A DNA stretch of 64,000 nucleotides from Cryptomeria japonica. Lineage: Eukaryota > Streptophyta > Pinopsida > Cupressales > Cupressaceae. The stretch spans positions 553,313,136-553,377,135 of the forward strand of contig NC_081413.1 of the NCBI RefSeq assembly GCF_030272615.1, read 5' to 3'. The first letter of the stretch is position 1, and each line of letters begins with the position of its first letter. The position numbers were made by a program, and so were the translations under genes. The notes below the pieces were generated by a model. It did not search any database and was not told where the DNA came from. It saw nothing but the letters and a program-made list of their open reading frames with translations. Shown here piece after piece: positions 48,701 through 60,999 of the stretch.

Positions 48701-49937
48701 TTTTTTGATTTTTGAAAACCCAATTTGAACAACCAACAAAAATGCAAACTGGAGGTTTGGAAAGGAAGCAAGGAGGGTTTTTAATTCAGAAATTAAACTA
48801 CAACTCCTTCATTTTCCCAAATACATGAGATTTTAATCTTTACAACCAGGTTTCTACAACATCCAAAACAATTTCCTTAAAACAAGAAGCCAATGAAATA
48901 AACCAGAGGCCTACCTGATTCAGCAATCCTGGCAAGATCAGAGGAGAGCCCAACCTGCAAGCTCCAAGAAAAATCCTTTCTTTTGCAAAATCCCCCAAAT
49001 TTCATTCTCCAAAAATATTTTCCAAAATATTTTCCAAACAAAATATCCTCTCAAAATAATTTTCAAACCTAGGTTAAATGGGAGAAGTTTGACCAAATTT
49101 TTATTTTTGAAATTAAATTTTTTATTTAAAATAATTCACAAAAACCATTCTTTTAAACTATATCAATGAATTAAATTTGCTTTTCAATTTAAAATTGATT
49201 TTTTTCAAATAACTGAATTTAACCTTTCTATTTCCAAAATGCCAAGAAGATAAAATTAATTCTATTTCAATTAAAGTTAAATCCTTCTTTTCATAAGCAT
49301 AAACACAACAAATTTAACATTAAAATTAACTATTTAATTGAACTTGCTCCCAATTTAAATCGAGCAATTCAATTTAACGATAATCACATAAAGAAGCCCT
49401 GATTAATTTAGTCCACTAATCTTTAATGCACAAACACATATTTAATCAAATTAAAGATTAAGGATTAATTACTCAATTTAACCATACACACCAACACGCA
49501 ACCCAAGAACGCCAAACAAACAGACGACCCACAACCCAACCAAAAGGGAAAACTGACAAATGACTGACGACGCTCACCTGAGCACGACTATGGTCAAACG
49601 AGGGTCTTACGACCACCTAATCCAACTCTAAGGATTAAAGAGGTAAACTCAAACCTGCAAATTCTAGGTGGAGATGAACCTCGCACCTATGCGGTACTGT
49701 ACCTAAAATCTCCTGCAACCAAGAGTCATACATGCATACATATATAAACTTAATGAAAGCGTTAGCCCGAGATAATAACACGAAATAGGAGAATTAATTA
49801 ACTTGCATACAAATTGGTGCGGAAACCACATTAACAGATATGCACTAAAATCAAAACATCTGACTATAACATTATATTATGATAAACTAACCAAGGTCAA
49901 ACCAAGATTAGAAATTGATTAGGGCAGGGGTACTACA
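45797..49937. mobile_element. 4.1-kb noncoding element with TG...CA inverted ends (LTR-like)
   Basis: The ends are TGTAATGCCCCGCC and, on the other strand, TGTAGTACCCCTGCC, which are imperfect inverted repeats as at LTR termini. The interior has no coding remnant: AT-rich blocks, a GC-rich hairpin patch at 48199-48380 and CA-rich leader-like text. Size and style resemble the giant LTR at 9844-15913. A solo LTR is the simplest reading, but the bases just outside (AATAA and ATTGT) are not a TSD. Orientation is undecided. Confidence 0.5.
48203..48291. repeat. Cluster of three strong hairpins, one with a UUCG-type loop
   Basis: CCCACGTG 48203-48210 pairs with CACGTGGG 48219-48226. GTGGAGTCCA 48249-48258 pairs with TGGACTCCAC 48264-48273. 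CCACACAGC 48270-48278 pairs with GCTGTGTGG 48283-48291 around TTCG. The second and third overlap and are therefore alternative folds. They sit in a GC-rich island inside very AT-rich DNA. Confidence 0.9.
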
Positions 49938-50610
49938 ATTGTGATAAGTAGACTTTGTGCTATTTGCATATTTGGGAAATCTTTTGATAGTCAAGTGATT
50001 ACATAGTAAGGTTTGTATTGCTATCTGTTTCTCTTAGTTTTTAGGAAAATTGATCATATCTTGGAGACTTTGAGATACAAGTTGTGATTATAGTTGCAAG
50101 TGTGATGATTATAGTAAGTTGCACTCACATAAGACTTTGAGCTTACATGATTGTCTAGATATTAAGAATTTTTGTCAAGAAGTTTTATTTAGTTGTTAAG
50201 TTTATTGAGTTATAAGAAATATCACCAAGTGAAGGGAAAATGCATTAATTCTAAAAAAAGAGAATTACACGCCCTAAGATTACAACCAAAATTTGTTTTG
50301 TATAAGTTGTTGAGATACCCAAAATTCCAATAGGGAACCTCCCCTTGATGAGAGGAAAGACTTTGTCTTATCATAGCTGTGTGTGAAATATATATTTTGT
50401 CATTGGTACGTTGGTGACAAAATATTCACCCAACACACCCGACCATGTGGAACCAATATGAACCACCCCCTGTGCTAGGAGATGACATGGGGTTCCAACA
50501 TTCACTCAAGACCTAGGTTGACACCTAACAACCATGGGAATCCACATAGCACATAATGAACTCAACACAACAATAATCACATGACAACATAAGGCTGAAA
50601 TCAACAATAA
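49934..50610 (+). repeat. Direct repeat R, copy 2
   Basis: Same sequence as 45119-45796. It lacks the upstream part of the LTR that precedes copy 1. It is followed by ACTCTTCTAG instead of the 4.1-kb element. Confidence 0.95.
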
Positions 50611-51570
50611 ACTCTTCTAGAGGTGTACAATAAATCATGGCAGATGGACATGGTCACATGTAGGAATGGAGTGTCATCACATGTTGTCCTCATATAGAAG
50701 GGAATATGGCCATTCTTACTAGTCACGCTCCTACGTGATAGCTTCACAAAGAAGGTAAATATGCACCCATAGTAGACATGTATGCTATCCTCACAAAGAA
50801 GAGAAATCCATACTCCTAATAGACATACAAGCTACCCTCACAAAAGAAGGGTGAAAACAATCCCTTAACAGACATGTGGAGCCATCTCAACCTACGTGAG
50901 TACAAGGGAGATCAACTTGTCATCTCATATTGCCTCAAACAAATAGAATTATCTTATTAGGTGAACCCTAAACCCAATCAATTATTAAATGTTATCATTG
51001 AATTACAAAAGGAAAACTCCCAATGTGCCCTGGCGGTCTAGGTGCCAAGCAACCTAACTCGCGTGACCCTGGTCATCGCAAGGAAGCCCCCTCCACCTAA
51101 TAATATGCCAAGCCATATGGTAACACATAAAATGACATCACAACACATAAAGAATGCCCACAAAAGACTTCCAAGTATACATAACATCACCAAGAACATA
51201 CTGCACATAGAGCATACATATGAACCATTGCAAGCATAGAGCCTTCACCAATGCCTCATAGCCATAATACCAATGTAAGAACATGAAACATAAGAACATC
51301 ATAAAATACTACAAATCTTCAACAACGAGGTACAAAACATCCCACTGGAGTCATAGAAACAATCCTCAAACAACAAGGCAACAACCTCTTGCTGGAGCAA
51401 CTTTTGCATAAGGAAACTCCTCAACGGTAGGGCATGAACCCACTTATCAGAGCATAAAATACATCATGAGACATCATAGTACATCATTAAAAATTAAAAT
51501 TTCTCAAGATAGAATTCAAATTCCTCTGGTAAATTCACACAATCCAAACTAGAACTTTACAACACTAAAA
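50611..51570. other. Gene-free DNA
   Basis: Short imperfect repeats of a CTCACAAA(A)GAAGGG / TAGACATG(T) phrase occur at 50690-50880. No ORF of known family and no termini recognised. Confidence 0.4.
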
Positions 51571-51930
51571 TTGACCTTTCTGGGTCTCCTGGACCAGTTT
51601 AGCTCTCTTGGTAAGCAGGTTAACACCCTTGCTATGCAGGGTAGCATTATGGGAACATAGCATAGAATTTTGGGATGATTTCACAACATTTTGGGCTCAC
51701 TGGTCAACATTCTGGGATGATTGCACAACATTTGGGTTCATTGGTCAGCATTCTGGGCTCCTAGGTCAGCTTTCTCAGTCTATAGGTTAGCTCTCTTGGT
51801 TAGTTTTCCAGCACTCTTGGTCTGAACCATGACACTCCTGGTATGTAGAGTGGCATTCATGTTTGTCAGGATGGCACCCTTGGTTTATAGGGTGACTTTT
51901 ATGGTTTTTTTGATGGCGTTTTTGGTTAAG
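51571..51930 (-). repeat. 21-bp degenerate minisatellite, about 16 units, readable as heptads on the minus strand
   Basis: Units such as TAGCTCTCTTGGTAAGCAGG (51600), CAACATTTTGGGCTCACTGG (51684) and CAGCACTCTTGGTCTGAACC (51809) follow each other at 21 bp, with two single-base length changes. Read on the minus strand most units give seven residues of T-K-x-A-x-L-x type (for example TKRAKLV, TKGAILT, TKSAGKL). This is a coiled-coil-like heptad pattern interrupted by a few stops. It may be a relic of a retroelement coiled-coil ORF. Confidence 0.8.
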
Positions 51931-53134
51931 TATGCAAAATCAAGGTGTTAAGAGATCCTATGATCCAATCTACTGCCCAGATCTTCTAAGGGGATGAAAA
52001 TAACCTGTTTGGATGAAGGAGGATGTTTTATTATGTCCATACAAAGTGTAGGAACTCTCAACAATCACAATGCAATTCACTGGACATAGTTTGCAAGTCC
52101 CGCGAAGTCAAGGTACAAAATATGCAAATATTGGGATAAGGAGCAAAGAGAGAGAGCCTAATCCTACAAAAAAATTGAGAGCCAAATGGAGAACTTACAA
52201 ATATAATAAGCGTTTTCATTCACAACACAATACAACTTGCATCAAACTCCACACTCACATAGAGAGTCCAGTGAGCTCCCAACAAAAACAGGGACTCACA
52301 CAATGCACAAAGAGAGACTCCTATTACACAAGGTCTCACAAAATGAATTCACTTCACTTTTTAATGATAGACAATGAAAAACACATCTAATACAAATGCC
52401 TACCTGTGGGAAAGCATTCATAGGGAATGTGCAGAGAATGCACTTCCCGACAATATCTCAGAAATTGAAACCAAAAAAATCTGCAATCTCCCTTCCCAAA
52501 TCTAATTAGAATGAAACATAATTAAAAAAACATAGATCACTTCCCAAAAATCAATTCCAATCTTCCAACAAGCAATCCATTTGAAAAGACAGAGCAGACA
52601 CGATATTTCAAAAAAACTGAATAAAAAAGGGAAAAATTCACCAACCTGCAAACACAAATCCTGGAAAGAAATTTGAAGGCAAGAAATCCAGAGTCCAAAT
52701 CAAACTCCAACAATCCTCAATCATAATCATAATCCAAAATCCAAATTCAAATTTCGCCGAAAAGTTTTGGCAACACTCAAAGGAAAATCAATAAATAAAT
52801 TTTGTATGAAAAACTATAGGTCATCAGCCAATCAGAATAATAAAAAATACTATATATCTTACCTACCCTATAGATCGAGGAATATAATATTTTATAATAT
52901 TTCTTACCTACTAAGTAAAAATAACCAATTACCAAGAAGGGTAAGTTATATTTATATATTTTTATTTTACACCCTAATGTAAAATATAAAATATAATTAA
53001 CAACAATAAATTAAGATTGCAATAATAGAATACTTTATATTATCAATAAATAACTATATAGCTTTATTAAATAAATTAAATATATCAAATAAATAATAAA
53101 TCAAATAATCAATAAATTAAATTAATTAATAACA
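51931..53134. other. Gene-free AT-rich DNA
   Basis: No recognisable gene. From about 52840 it is nearly pure A/T with AATAAATAA-type text; this is the target of the next solo LTR. Confidence 0.4.
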
Positions 53135-53139
53135 CCAAT

Positions 53140-54184
53140 TGTAAAGCGGAAAAATCGAACCCTAGTTGTTCTCCCCTCCCCAACTCCAAGGAGAGAGAAG
53201 GGAGAGTCACTAGGGTTGATGGTTTTCACTTGGGAGAGACTTTACATTCAAAAGAGGGGTTGAAACCCACAAGATCCAATCCCACACAATGCAGTATTGG
53301 ATTCTAAATGAGCTTCAAGGGTTAAGACATCAAGGATACCCTCTTTTGTAAAGAAATGTAGATAGAATGATTGAACTAGGAATGTATGTAGAAGCAAGAA
53401 AGATTCACTTATAAACAGAGATAGGGATACGGGATGAAGCTGCGGACCTAGAATTAGCAGTAAAATGTCGAGACGATGCTCTTCTGCAAATTTGAGCGAA
53501 AGTTGACGGGATAATGGCGCCCGGTGTGCACACGGTCCTCCGAAAAATCCGCGAAATGAAGGGGGATCTGTTCGTCTCTGCACAAGGATTCCAGGTCTTC
53601 AATTACAGCCGCGTACCTGCAACATGCGAAGGTGTAATGTATGTTGTATGTAATGTGTTGTAAGTGATCTCCTCTTCAATGGTTGAATCCTTGTCTTGAA
53701 TGCAACACTTGGCCTTGAATGGAGACTTAGAATGCTCAATCGCTTGAAGGAATGATTGAATGCTTGAATGTTTGTATGTTTGAATATCATTTTCGCGCCT
53801 TGCTCTTGCTTATTTTCCTTCCTTTTTTCCTCCCTTTCTAGGAGAGGAAAAGTAGTTTATATACTTGTCAATTAGGGCTGATAGATTGATTTTTCCGACC
53901 TTAGGCCGACCTAGAAACATTATTTTCCAATTTGCAAACTTAAAAACCCGATGCGCAAAAGAGACCGGGCCCAAAATAGGGCCAGGGACCAGGGCGCTGG
54001 GCGCCATGGTCCCACCTCCCGGGACAGCAGGGTGCAAGGAGGGATCATGCCTAGGTGCAGAAAAATGCAGTTTTTGGTGTCACAAGCAGGTTTCGGGGTC
54101 TCCATTCAGGTTTAACGTTGCATTGCCATCGTGAAGACCCAAATGTAGTTGAAATTGCAAGTGTCGCAATTTTAGGACGCTACA
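53140..54184 (-). mobile_element. Solo LTR, TR-GAG LTR family, subfamily 2, with internal deletion
   Basis: On the plus strand it runs from TGTAAAGCGG to GGACGCTACA with the perfect TSD CCAAT at 53135-53139 and 54185-54189. It is very similar to 37291-38470 but lacks about 190 bp after GCGTACCTGCAAC (near 53623). Confidence 0.95.
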
Positions 54185-54189
54185 CCAAT

Positions 54190-55169
54190 AAATAATAAAT
54201 AATTCAAATAAGTAAATAGTAATCAAATCAATAAAATTAATTAAATAAATAATAACTTAAGAAAAATCAAATAATTAATAAATCAATCAATAATAAATCC
54301 AATAATTAATAAATCAAATAATAATAAATTAATTAAATAAAACCTCAGTACTAGATAAATAATTATCCACAAGTAATTTAAATAAATCAACAACAATCAA
54401 CCATAGGATTATTAAATCCAATAATCAATAAATCACAACTTCCCACTATTGATCAAATGAACAACCATACACTCGCATACTTATCATACTAGCAAAAAGG
54501 GGAATACTGACCATACTAGACAACAATTTATGCCACAACTCAACTAACAAGGTGATCAACTAAACCTAGAGTAAGTGAGGGAAAACTAAGTCATCTCAAA
54601 CAACTGCCATTGGGATTAGGACACACTCAAACCTGTGAAGCCAGTTGGAGTCGATGTCCGGTACCTGCAATCTTGCATCCACCAATGAACACAAGAAATA
54701 CATATGCAATATCATAATGACAGACAAATGAAAGAGAGAAACAACACCTTATCATGCTCATGATGAGTGATAAGGCATCGTCCCTTTCACGAAGACAGTT
54801 ACACAATGCCAATACATCTCATAGAGTCATCATCATGAAATAGGGGTTAGAACTGCCATCATATATCATAAAATCATGTAAACCATAAAAAGAACATCAT
54901 ATGCATATAAGCCATCCAAGAATAAATCATCCATCAAATAATCTAGAATGTATCATCAGTCACATAAATCAACAAGACTCATCAATAGCATATGTCCATC
55001 TAGCATTATCGATGAATAGAAATAGAGTCATAAACATCATCAAAATATCATCTGAAGTCTAGATAAGTCTTATCAAAGCATAAATCAAAATATGAGTCTA
55101 GGAGGGACACTACATAATCTTAATGTGGAATCTTGGAAAACTCTTTGTTCAATTGGAAAAATAAAAAAT
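54190..55169. other. Gene-free AT-rich DNA
   Basis: AATAAATCAATAA-type text to about 54430, then CAT-rich text. Around 54600-54680 the wording (AGGACACACTCAAACCTG...GGTACCTGCAA) loosely recalls 49620-49720 in the 4.1-kb element. Confidence 0.35.
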
Positions 55170-58100
55170 AATAGAATTTGATTCACATATAACCTTTTTC
55201 CATTAAATTCATAAACGTTCTCTAAAGCTTAAAATTTTTCCCAAGCTTCCATTTGATTGCTTGTTTACAAGCTAGCATAAGTGGAAGAGAAAAAGTGGAA
55301 ATAACCTTCACTATCATGGACAATTCCACCAACCCCTATTACACATGGACTACCATGAGATGATTTGTCTATGTTGATCTTAAAGAAACCTCTGGGTGGA
55401 AGTGTTTGTTTCCTAGGTCTATCCACTTTCTAGAAGGCACACTAGTTATGAAACATCTTATTTTAAGAAACCCCAAAAGATTTTAGCTCCAAAAGTTTAT
55501 CTACTTGATCATTTGAGGAGGTCAAGAATCATCCATATTAAATTTGGCTTCTATCATTTATTTAAGTATGCCTTTGATATTATTGTAGACTTGCAAAGTA
55601 ATACACTAAAATCCTTACAAATTTGTCTAGTTTACTATAACCAATCTTTGTGAGAAGATCAAAGATGAGCCGACCCACAAGTGGCCATAAAGAAGATGAC
55701 AAAAGTAGGAGGTGGGACCATATTATTCCATAGATGTACTATAAAGGAGGTTAAAATTATATATCTATGCCATAGATACTATAGATATATGGTCCATGGA
55801 AGACTTTTTCCTTATATTCTCCCAAGTAAGCCATTTTTTGATTAAGTAACTACATGGCCAAATTACATTTTGAACAACCAATTTCATTTTAAGTTTTCTT
55901 CAACTAGGGAGCAAAACAAAGTTCTCTTTCTTGCTCTATGTAAATAAAAATTGATATCCAATGTAACCTAATTGAATCCTTTATTATTATGTCTCCAAGA
56001 TAAAATATCAAATTCTCGAAGAGAAAAGTAAGGACGATTAGCAAGAATAGAATAAAGAGTATTTTTATCTATAATAAAACCACTCGTAAATTAAATCTCA
56101 AGATCTTTCCAATGATGAATCCAAAAACCTGTACTTAAAATCAACAACTCTTGACCATCCAGTATCTCAAAAAACTTCATTGAAAAGTTGGAGCTATGAA
56201 AAGGAGGAAAGAATTGAAGGTTTACTATCCCAAAAGTTTATCCTTAATAAAGAACTATCACCTTTATTAAACCCTTTCTTAATGAGAGAATCCTCTCTCT
56301 TAATCTTGGTCCAAATAATGGATCCTTTTCCAAATAATTTCATTCATAGAATCTCCTTATCCTCCATCCTCATATACTTGAAGTTTAGGATCCTTGCCTA
56401 AAGATGGTTGATTATAGGAGCATCCCAGACGAACGACAATCCACATCACCCAAAAAAATAGTTGATCTCGATTCTAATGTTTCAGTTTGGTTTTTTTTTT
56501 TAAGTTTAATATGATTTTCATCGATAAAATATCTTTTATATGTAATTTGGAGCCTTGTTACCAGATTGATACTTGGATATGTTAATGATACTAGTATTCA
56601 TGTTGTTGGTGAGAAAATGTCTGACTCATTTCAAATTTAAAATGAAATTTAGTTTGAAGGTGGAAGACAAGGTGCCATATTCCATTGAACAATAACTTCG
56701 ATCTTCCATTTCTTTATTTCAGGTGAATAGAATAAAGTGCAAATTACTTTCAATTAAAATATAGAATGGTACGACACTTGGTATTTGGCAATTAGGAAAA
56801 GAAAAAGGCCGCACAACCTAACAGACAATGGGGAAAACATTACCAGAAGCTTTCATAGCAGATATGTAGATTTGACACTTGTTTTCTTGTTCTATGATTT
56901 TAGTGATTACAATGTGGAAAGAAGGTGAAGAGACTTGGGAACTTCTGACCTTCCCTTCATTGCACAAAGGGTAAAAAAATTGATCTATCGTTTCAAGTAA
57001 GAATATAAAGAATGGAAAGAAGTAGCATGGAAAATATAGAGAGAGCAACACACTAAACTAAGGTACAGAAGATCACATCAAGATTGGATGCATGAACTAA
57101 TTTATATTGTAGATTGAAGGGCATTGAAAGCACTAGAAAGACTTATGATAGTGACTATTTTCAACGAAAAAAAAGAAATAAAGATTTTTTTATAGTCTAC
57201 GATGTCAGGTGGTCTGTATATGAGTCTACAGATGGCTTATAGAAATATGTGACTACCCCATACTCCTTGTAGGAGACAGCTAACTATGTTACAAGAGCAA
57301 GTAAGAGAGTAGAGGATGCACAAAGTCAAATACAAGAAATAATTTAATAATGATTACAACACACCAAGTGTATGAATATGATATTGTGTGCAAAATAAGA
57401 CATTACAAGAATTGCAAACAAAATAATAGAGAAATAAGTGTGTTAATTGGGAGTAGAGTGTGTAATCATTTGGATAAGAGTGTGTAATAACTAAAATCAT
57501 AGAGCAAGAATCTTTCATTAGCAGAGATGTAGATTTGAATTCACTAAAGCATTCGGTATGAGTTGACTATTTGTGAATTTTTTGTATGACTGAATTTGTG
57601 TTTCTATTATAGTTATTGGCTATGAGATTGGGCTTATCCCCAATCCCATCTACAATAATGATCTATAATTTTGCACCATCACCAATACAATTTGGTAGCC
57701 AATTAGGCAGGACTATTTAGCTTAGATTGTCGAAGGACGAGACCTTCATGTTCCTTTAGTTTAAAAACTTGATCTCAAATAATAAGGATCTATTTATGAT
57801 GATCTAACCTAGCCCATAAGAACAATCTATATAGAGAATCATACTCATCAAGGAAAAAATTATGACTAGAAAGAACTAAAATCCTGTAGATAGGGATAGA
57901 CTACAAGACATATATTAGACACATATTAGAAAAGTAAATCTTCTAGTAAAAGATAGTTTGTGGAAGGTGTAATTATTGACCCTTTATTGAATATATCCAA
58001 AATCTTCTTCAATGAAGTTTGTTAAGATTGTTTGAAGAAAAAGGGATTCCGAAGTAGCAAATTAGAAGCTTCCTAATATGAAAATAAAGAATATTAGCAG

Positions 58101-58439
58101 TCCTATGTTGATCAAACATAGGAGTATTGAAGAAGTAAAAGCAATATCTTTATGTATTAATTTTCTATCTAGAAGCTAAGAGATAAGTATAAAAATAATT
58201 TTTGTAATTGGCTTCCTCTCCAAGTTTAGCTAGTCCTATCAAAGTCGTATCATCCAAAAATTGAAGGTGTGTTTGGGGCCCCAAATTTTGATAACACTTC
58301 CAACCTTGAATAAAACCATTTTCTCTATGATATTTTAGTAGTCTACCATGGCCTTCAACAATTAAAATTAAAAAATAAGAAAATAAGGGATTCCCTCCTT
58401 GTATGAGTCACCTAGAAGACAGGGAAAGGTTTGAAGGGG
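55170..58439 (-). pseudogene. LINE ORF2 on the minus strand: RT, zf-RVT and RNase H remnants
   Basis: Domains come in the correct order on the minus strand. RT at about 58430-57960: FSYFLILIVEGHGRLLKYHR, GPQTHLQFLDDTTLIGLAKL (the catalytic DD pair in F-L-DD), KSC-like and CYFGIPFSSNNLNKL. zf-RVT at about 56450-55790: NEIIWKRI, KGFNKGDSSLLRINFWDSKP, then WPCSYLIKKWLTWENIRKKS. RNase H at about 55460-55200: RGFFKINIDKSSHGSP, then VGGIVHDSEG and TSNQMEAWE. The catalytic Asp of the first RNase H motif is present and its usual Gly is Lys. Many stops. It is cut at 58440 by the end of a gypsy LTR. Confidence 0.8.
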
Positions 58440-60712
58440 TGTCATTAATTAACACAAAGACGGAATAAGAGGTAACACAACTTTGATAAAGGGTACTCCT
58501 CTTACAAACCCCAACACATAACAATAAAAAAGATAAAACTAAAAATGCAAGAAAGGAAATACTTTCTTTCTATCATCTCAATGAAATGAAATGAAATTAC
58601 TGTTGGCATATGATGAACCGGTATGATAATAATATATGTTGTCATTGATGTCAATAAGTATAGGTCAATTGGTATGAAGATTGGAAGAATTTGTTATTAA
58701 TGATCAAGTTGGAGAACCGGTATGAAGAGATGTAGTGAACCGGTTTCAGGGTTTCACTAAGTGTGACTACCGGTTGGTAGTCTCAGCTCTAGGGTTTCTG
58801 GTTTGGCAATCTAGCTTGTGCGATGCAACCGATGATATTTTGTAATGAGTTAGATAAGAAATAAGGATGATATCGAGATGCCATGTCAGTTTTGTGCACG
58901 TGAAGGTTTTCCTTGAGGATCTTGCAAATGAAGATCGACTGCATTAAATGTCTACCTCGGGAATGAACATTCTTCTTAGCGGTATGAGAAGAAAGCGTGA
59001 TGGGTTACTGATTTCTATATGCGGTGAAGAATGGACGATGCAGAATGACTTGTGATCTATTTAAGATTGTTTCATTCTATGTAAAGTGTTTGGACGGCCA
59101 GGATTGGAGCACTTGTAATAGTAAACCTAAATGCTTAGGGTTTAGGGTTTATGCTACCGACCTAACTGTTGTCTATAAGGTCAATGAGTTTTGATATTGT
59201 TGTTGTTGGAAAAAGAATGTGTGTATCTGAGTGATGAGATACTTGCCAAACTAGTGAGAGAAAACTGCAGAGTGTGATTGCAGAGTAGAGGAACTAAAAA
59301 GGATCTGCCTTAGCATATAGTGCTGTTATTAGATCAGAGTTTTACCTGTTGTCTTCTAACCATTTCAACATAAGGGAAATACCTTTGCCGGGTAGCTTTA
59401 ACAGGCTTATTGTAAAACCTCTAACCAGGTGAATCAAGTTCATTGAGCTCTTTAAATTCTCTAGCAAGGTGACCTTTAATAGGGTTTCAACCTTTAACAG
59501 AGTATATAGCCATCCCTTAACCGGGTGATCTTTAACAAGATCAATTTCTAGCAGAACCTTATTGTAAATTCTTTAACCGGACTAGGGTCCTAATAGAGCG
59601 AGATTCAAAAGAGTTCAAAACAAGCTTGTGGGTATTCATCCCCACCGTGGTTTTTCCCATTTGGGTTTCCATATGAAAAATCTGTGTGTCACGAGTTGTG
59701 CATTTTTCATGTGATGATTAAGTATTCTTTGTTTAGGTGATTATGCATGCAAAGCTAATGGTTATGGTATTACTGATACATCACATGCATATGTTTATGG
59801 GTGAAGTAGTTATCAAGTATTGAATGTATTTGAAGTGTTCAGTTTTACCAGTTTATGTTGTCTAAAGTCTTACTGTGTTTAACCGGTATTGCCATGGTTA
59901 AGTTCAGTAATGAAGACAACCAGTTAGCATTGTTTTAACTTGATAAGTTGCAGAGAAGTTTTTGTATGTAATGATTCACCCCCCCTCTCAGTACTAGTTA
60001 GGGTATTTGTTGTTCATCATTATTCATCAATTACAACATTTAAGAAATAACACGCTATAACCACGTGTGCCTTCTCATTACAATACTTTGCAAGCTAGAG
60101 CCACAATTTGTATTTTTGGAATTGTGCTCTATCCCCCTCGTTCACCTTCCCTATCTAGAATGAAAAACTTCCATAAAATGTTCTAAAAAGTGGAATCCTT
60201 TATTTTTGGGCACCAAAACCCTAATCAATCAACTTTCGACTTAAGAAAATATTTTATTAAAATTCTGGTCTATGAAGTTCTAGGCGCCATAACTTTCAAA
60301 CTAGCTTTCAAATTTTTGATCATCATACACTATTGGAAAGCTTGTGAGGGTACTTACAGTGGCGCCATGTGCTAATGCACACGTCGATCAACTTTCGAAA
60401 CCCTTCGGATCCTCTGAGGCCCTCAAAAATGCATTTGTAGTTTTTATTGGAGAATTCTTTTAGAAAAAATGAATATCTCTCAAATGCCACAAGATATTGG
60501 GATAATTCATTCACCGTTGGCTCCATTTCACCATTTAGGAGATCTATGTAATATTTCGTGCAAAAATGAAAAAATACTAAAAATAGTAATCCTATCATTA
60601 TTAGCCCTTATTGAAAAACTAACAATATTTGTTGGTAATGCAATATTTCTCTTACACCTTGGATGCTCCTACATCAGACACTTGGGGTAATTTGAGAAGT
60701 GACCTTGTCACA
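58440..60712 (-). mobile_element. Probable LTR of the minus-strand gypsy element (contains a Copia-type solo LTR)
   Basis: On the plus strand it starts TGTCATTAATTAAC, where the LINE RT reading stops, and may end CCTTGTCACA at 60712, two bases from the gypsy stop codon. Net length would be about 840 bp without the solo LTR. No clear PPT is seen at the coding side, so the right border is approximate. Confidence 0.45.
58601..60029 (+). mobile_element. Copia-type solo LTR with TSD ATTAC
   Basis: It starts TGTTGGCATATGATGAACC and ends TATTCATCA. The TSD ATTAC is perfect at 58596-58600 and 60030-60034. Copia LTR hallmarks are GTGGTTTTTCCCATTTGGG (59650) and TTCACCCCCCCTCTCAG (59977). Five ACCGGT sites occur, four of them within the first 175 bp. 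Confidence 0.93.
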
Positions 60713-60714
60713 TT

Positions 60715-60996
60715 TTAGGTAAACCAAGGAAAAATAATACGGTCAACCTCTGCCCTAGATAACCATGATGAATCTTCAATAGGTCTTCCTTTCCATTTAA
60801 CTAGGTACTCCTCATATTGCCCGTTTCTTGTGCTTATACCCACATGACTATCCAATATGTCCTCTATCTCCTTCTTATTTGAACTAGATGCTAGAATGTT
60901 CCATTGTACTTCTACTATTTCATCTTCTATACTTTCTTCATGATACTCTATCAAATTTGAAATATTAAACACAGGTGAAATATTAATTTCTTCCAC
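60715..60996 (-). pseudogene. Gypsy integrase C-terminus with chromodomain
   Basis: 93 codons, ending at a TAA (60715-60717). The end reads NGQYEEYLVKWKGRPIEDSS, then WLSRAEVDRIIFPWF. The YLVKWKG-P-EDS-W core is a chromodomain; in chromoviruses it steers integration to marked chromatin. Upstream is the typical acidic/hydrophobic linker (VFNISNLIEYHEE). This piece is open; the rest of the pol is broken. Confidence 0.9.
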
Positions 60997-60999
60997 TTG

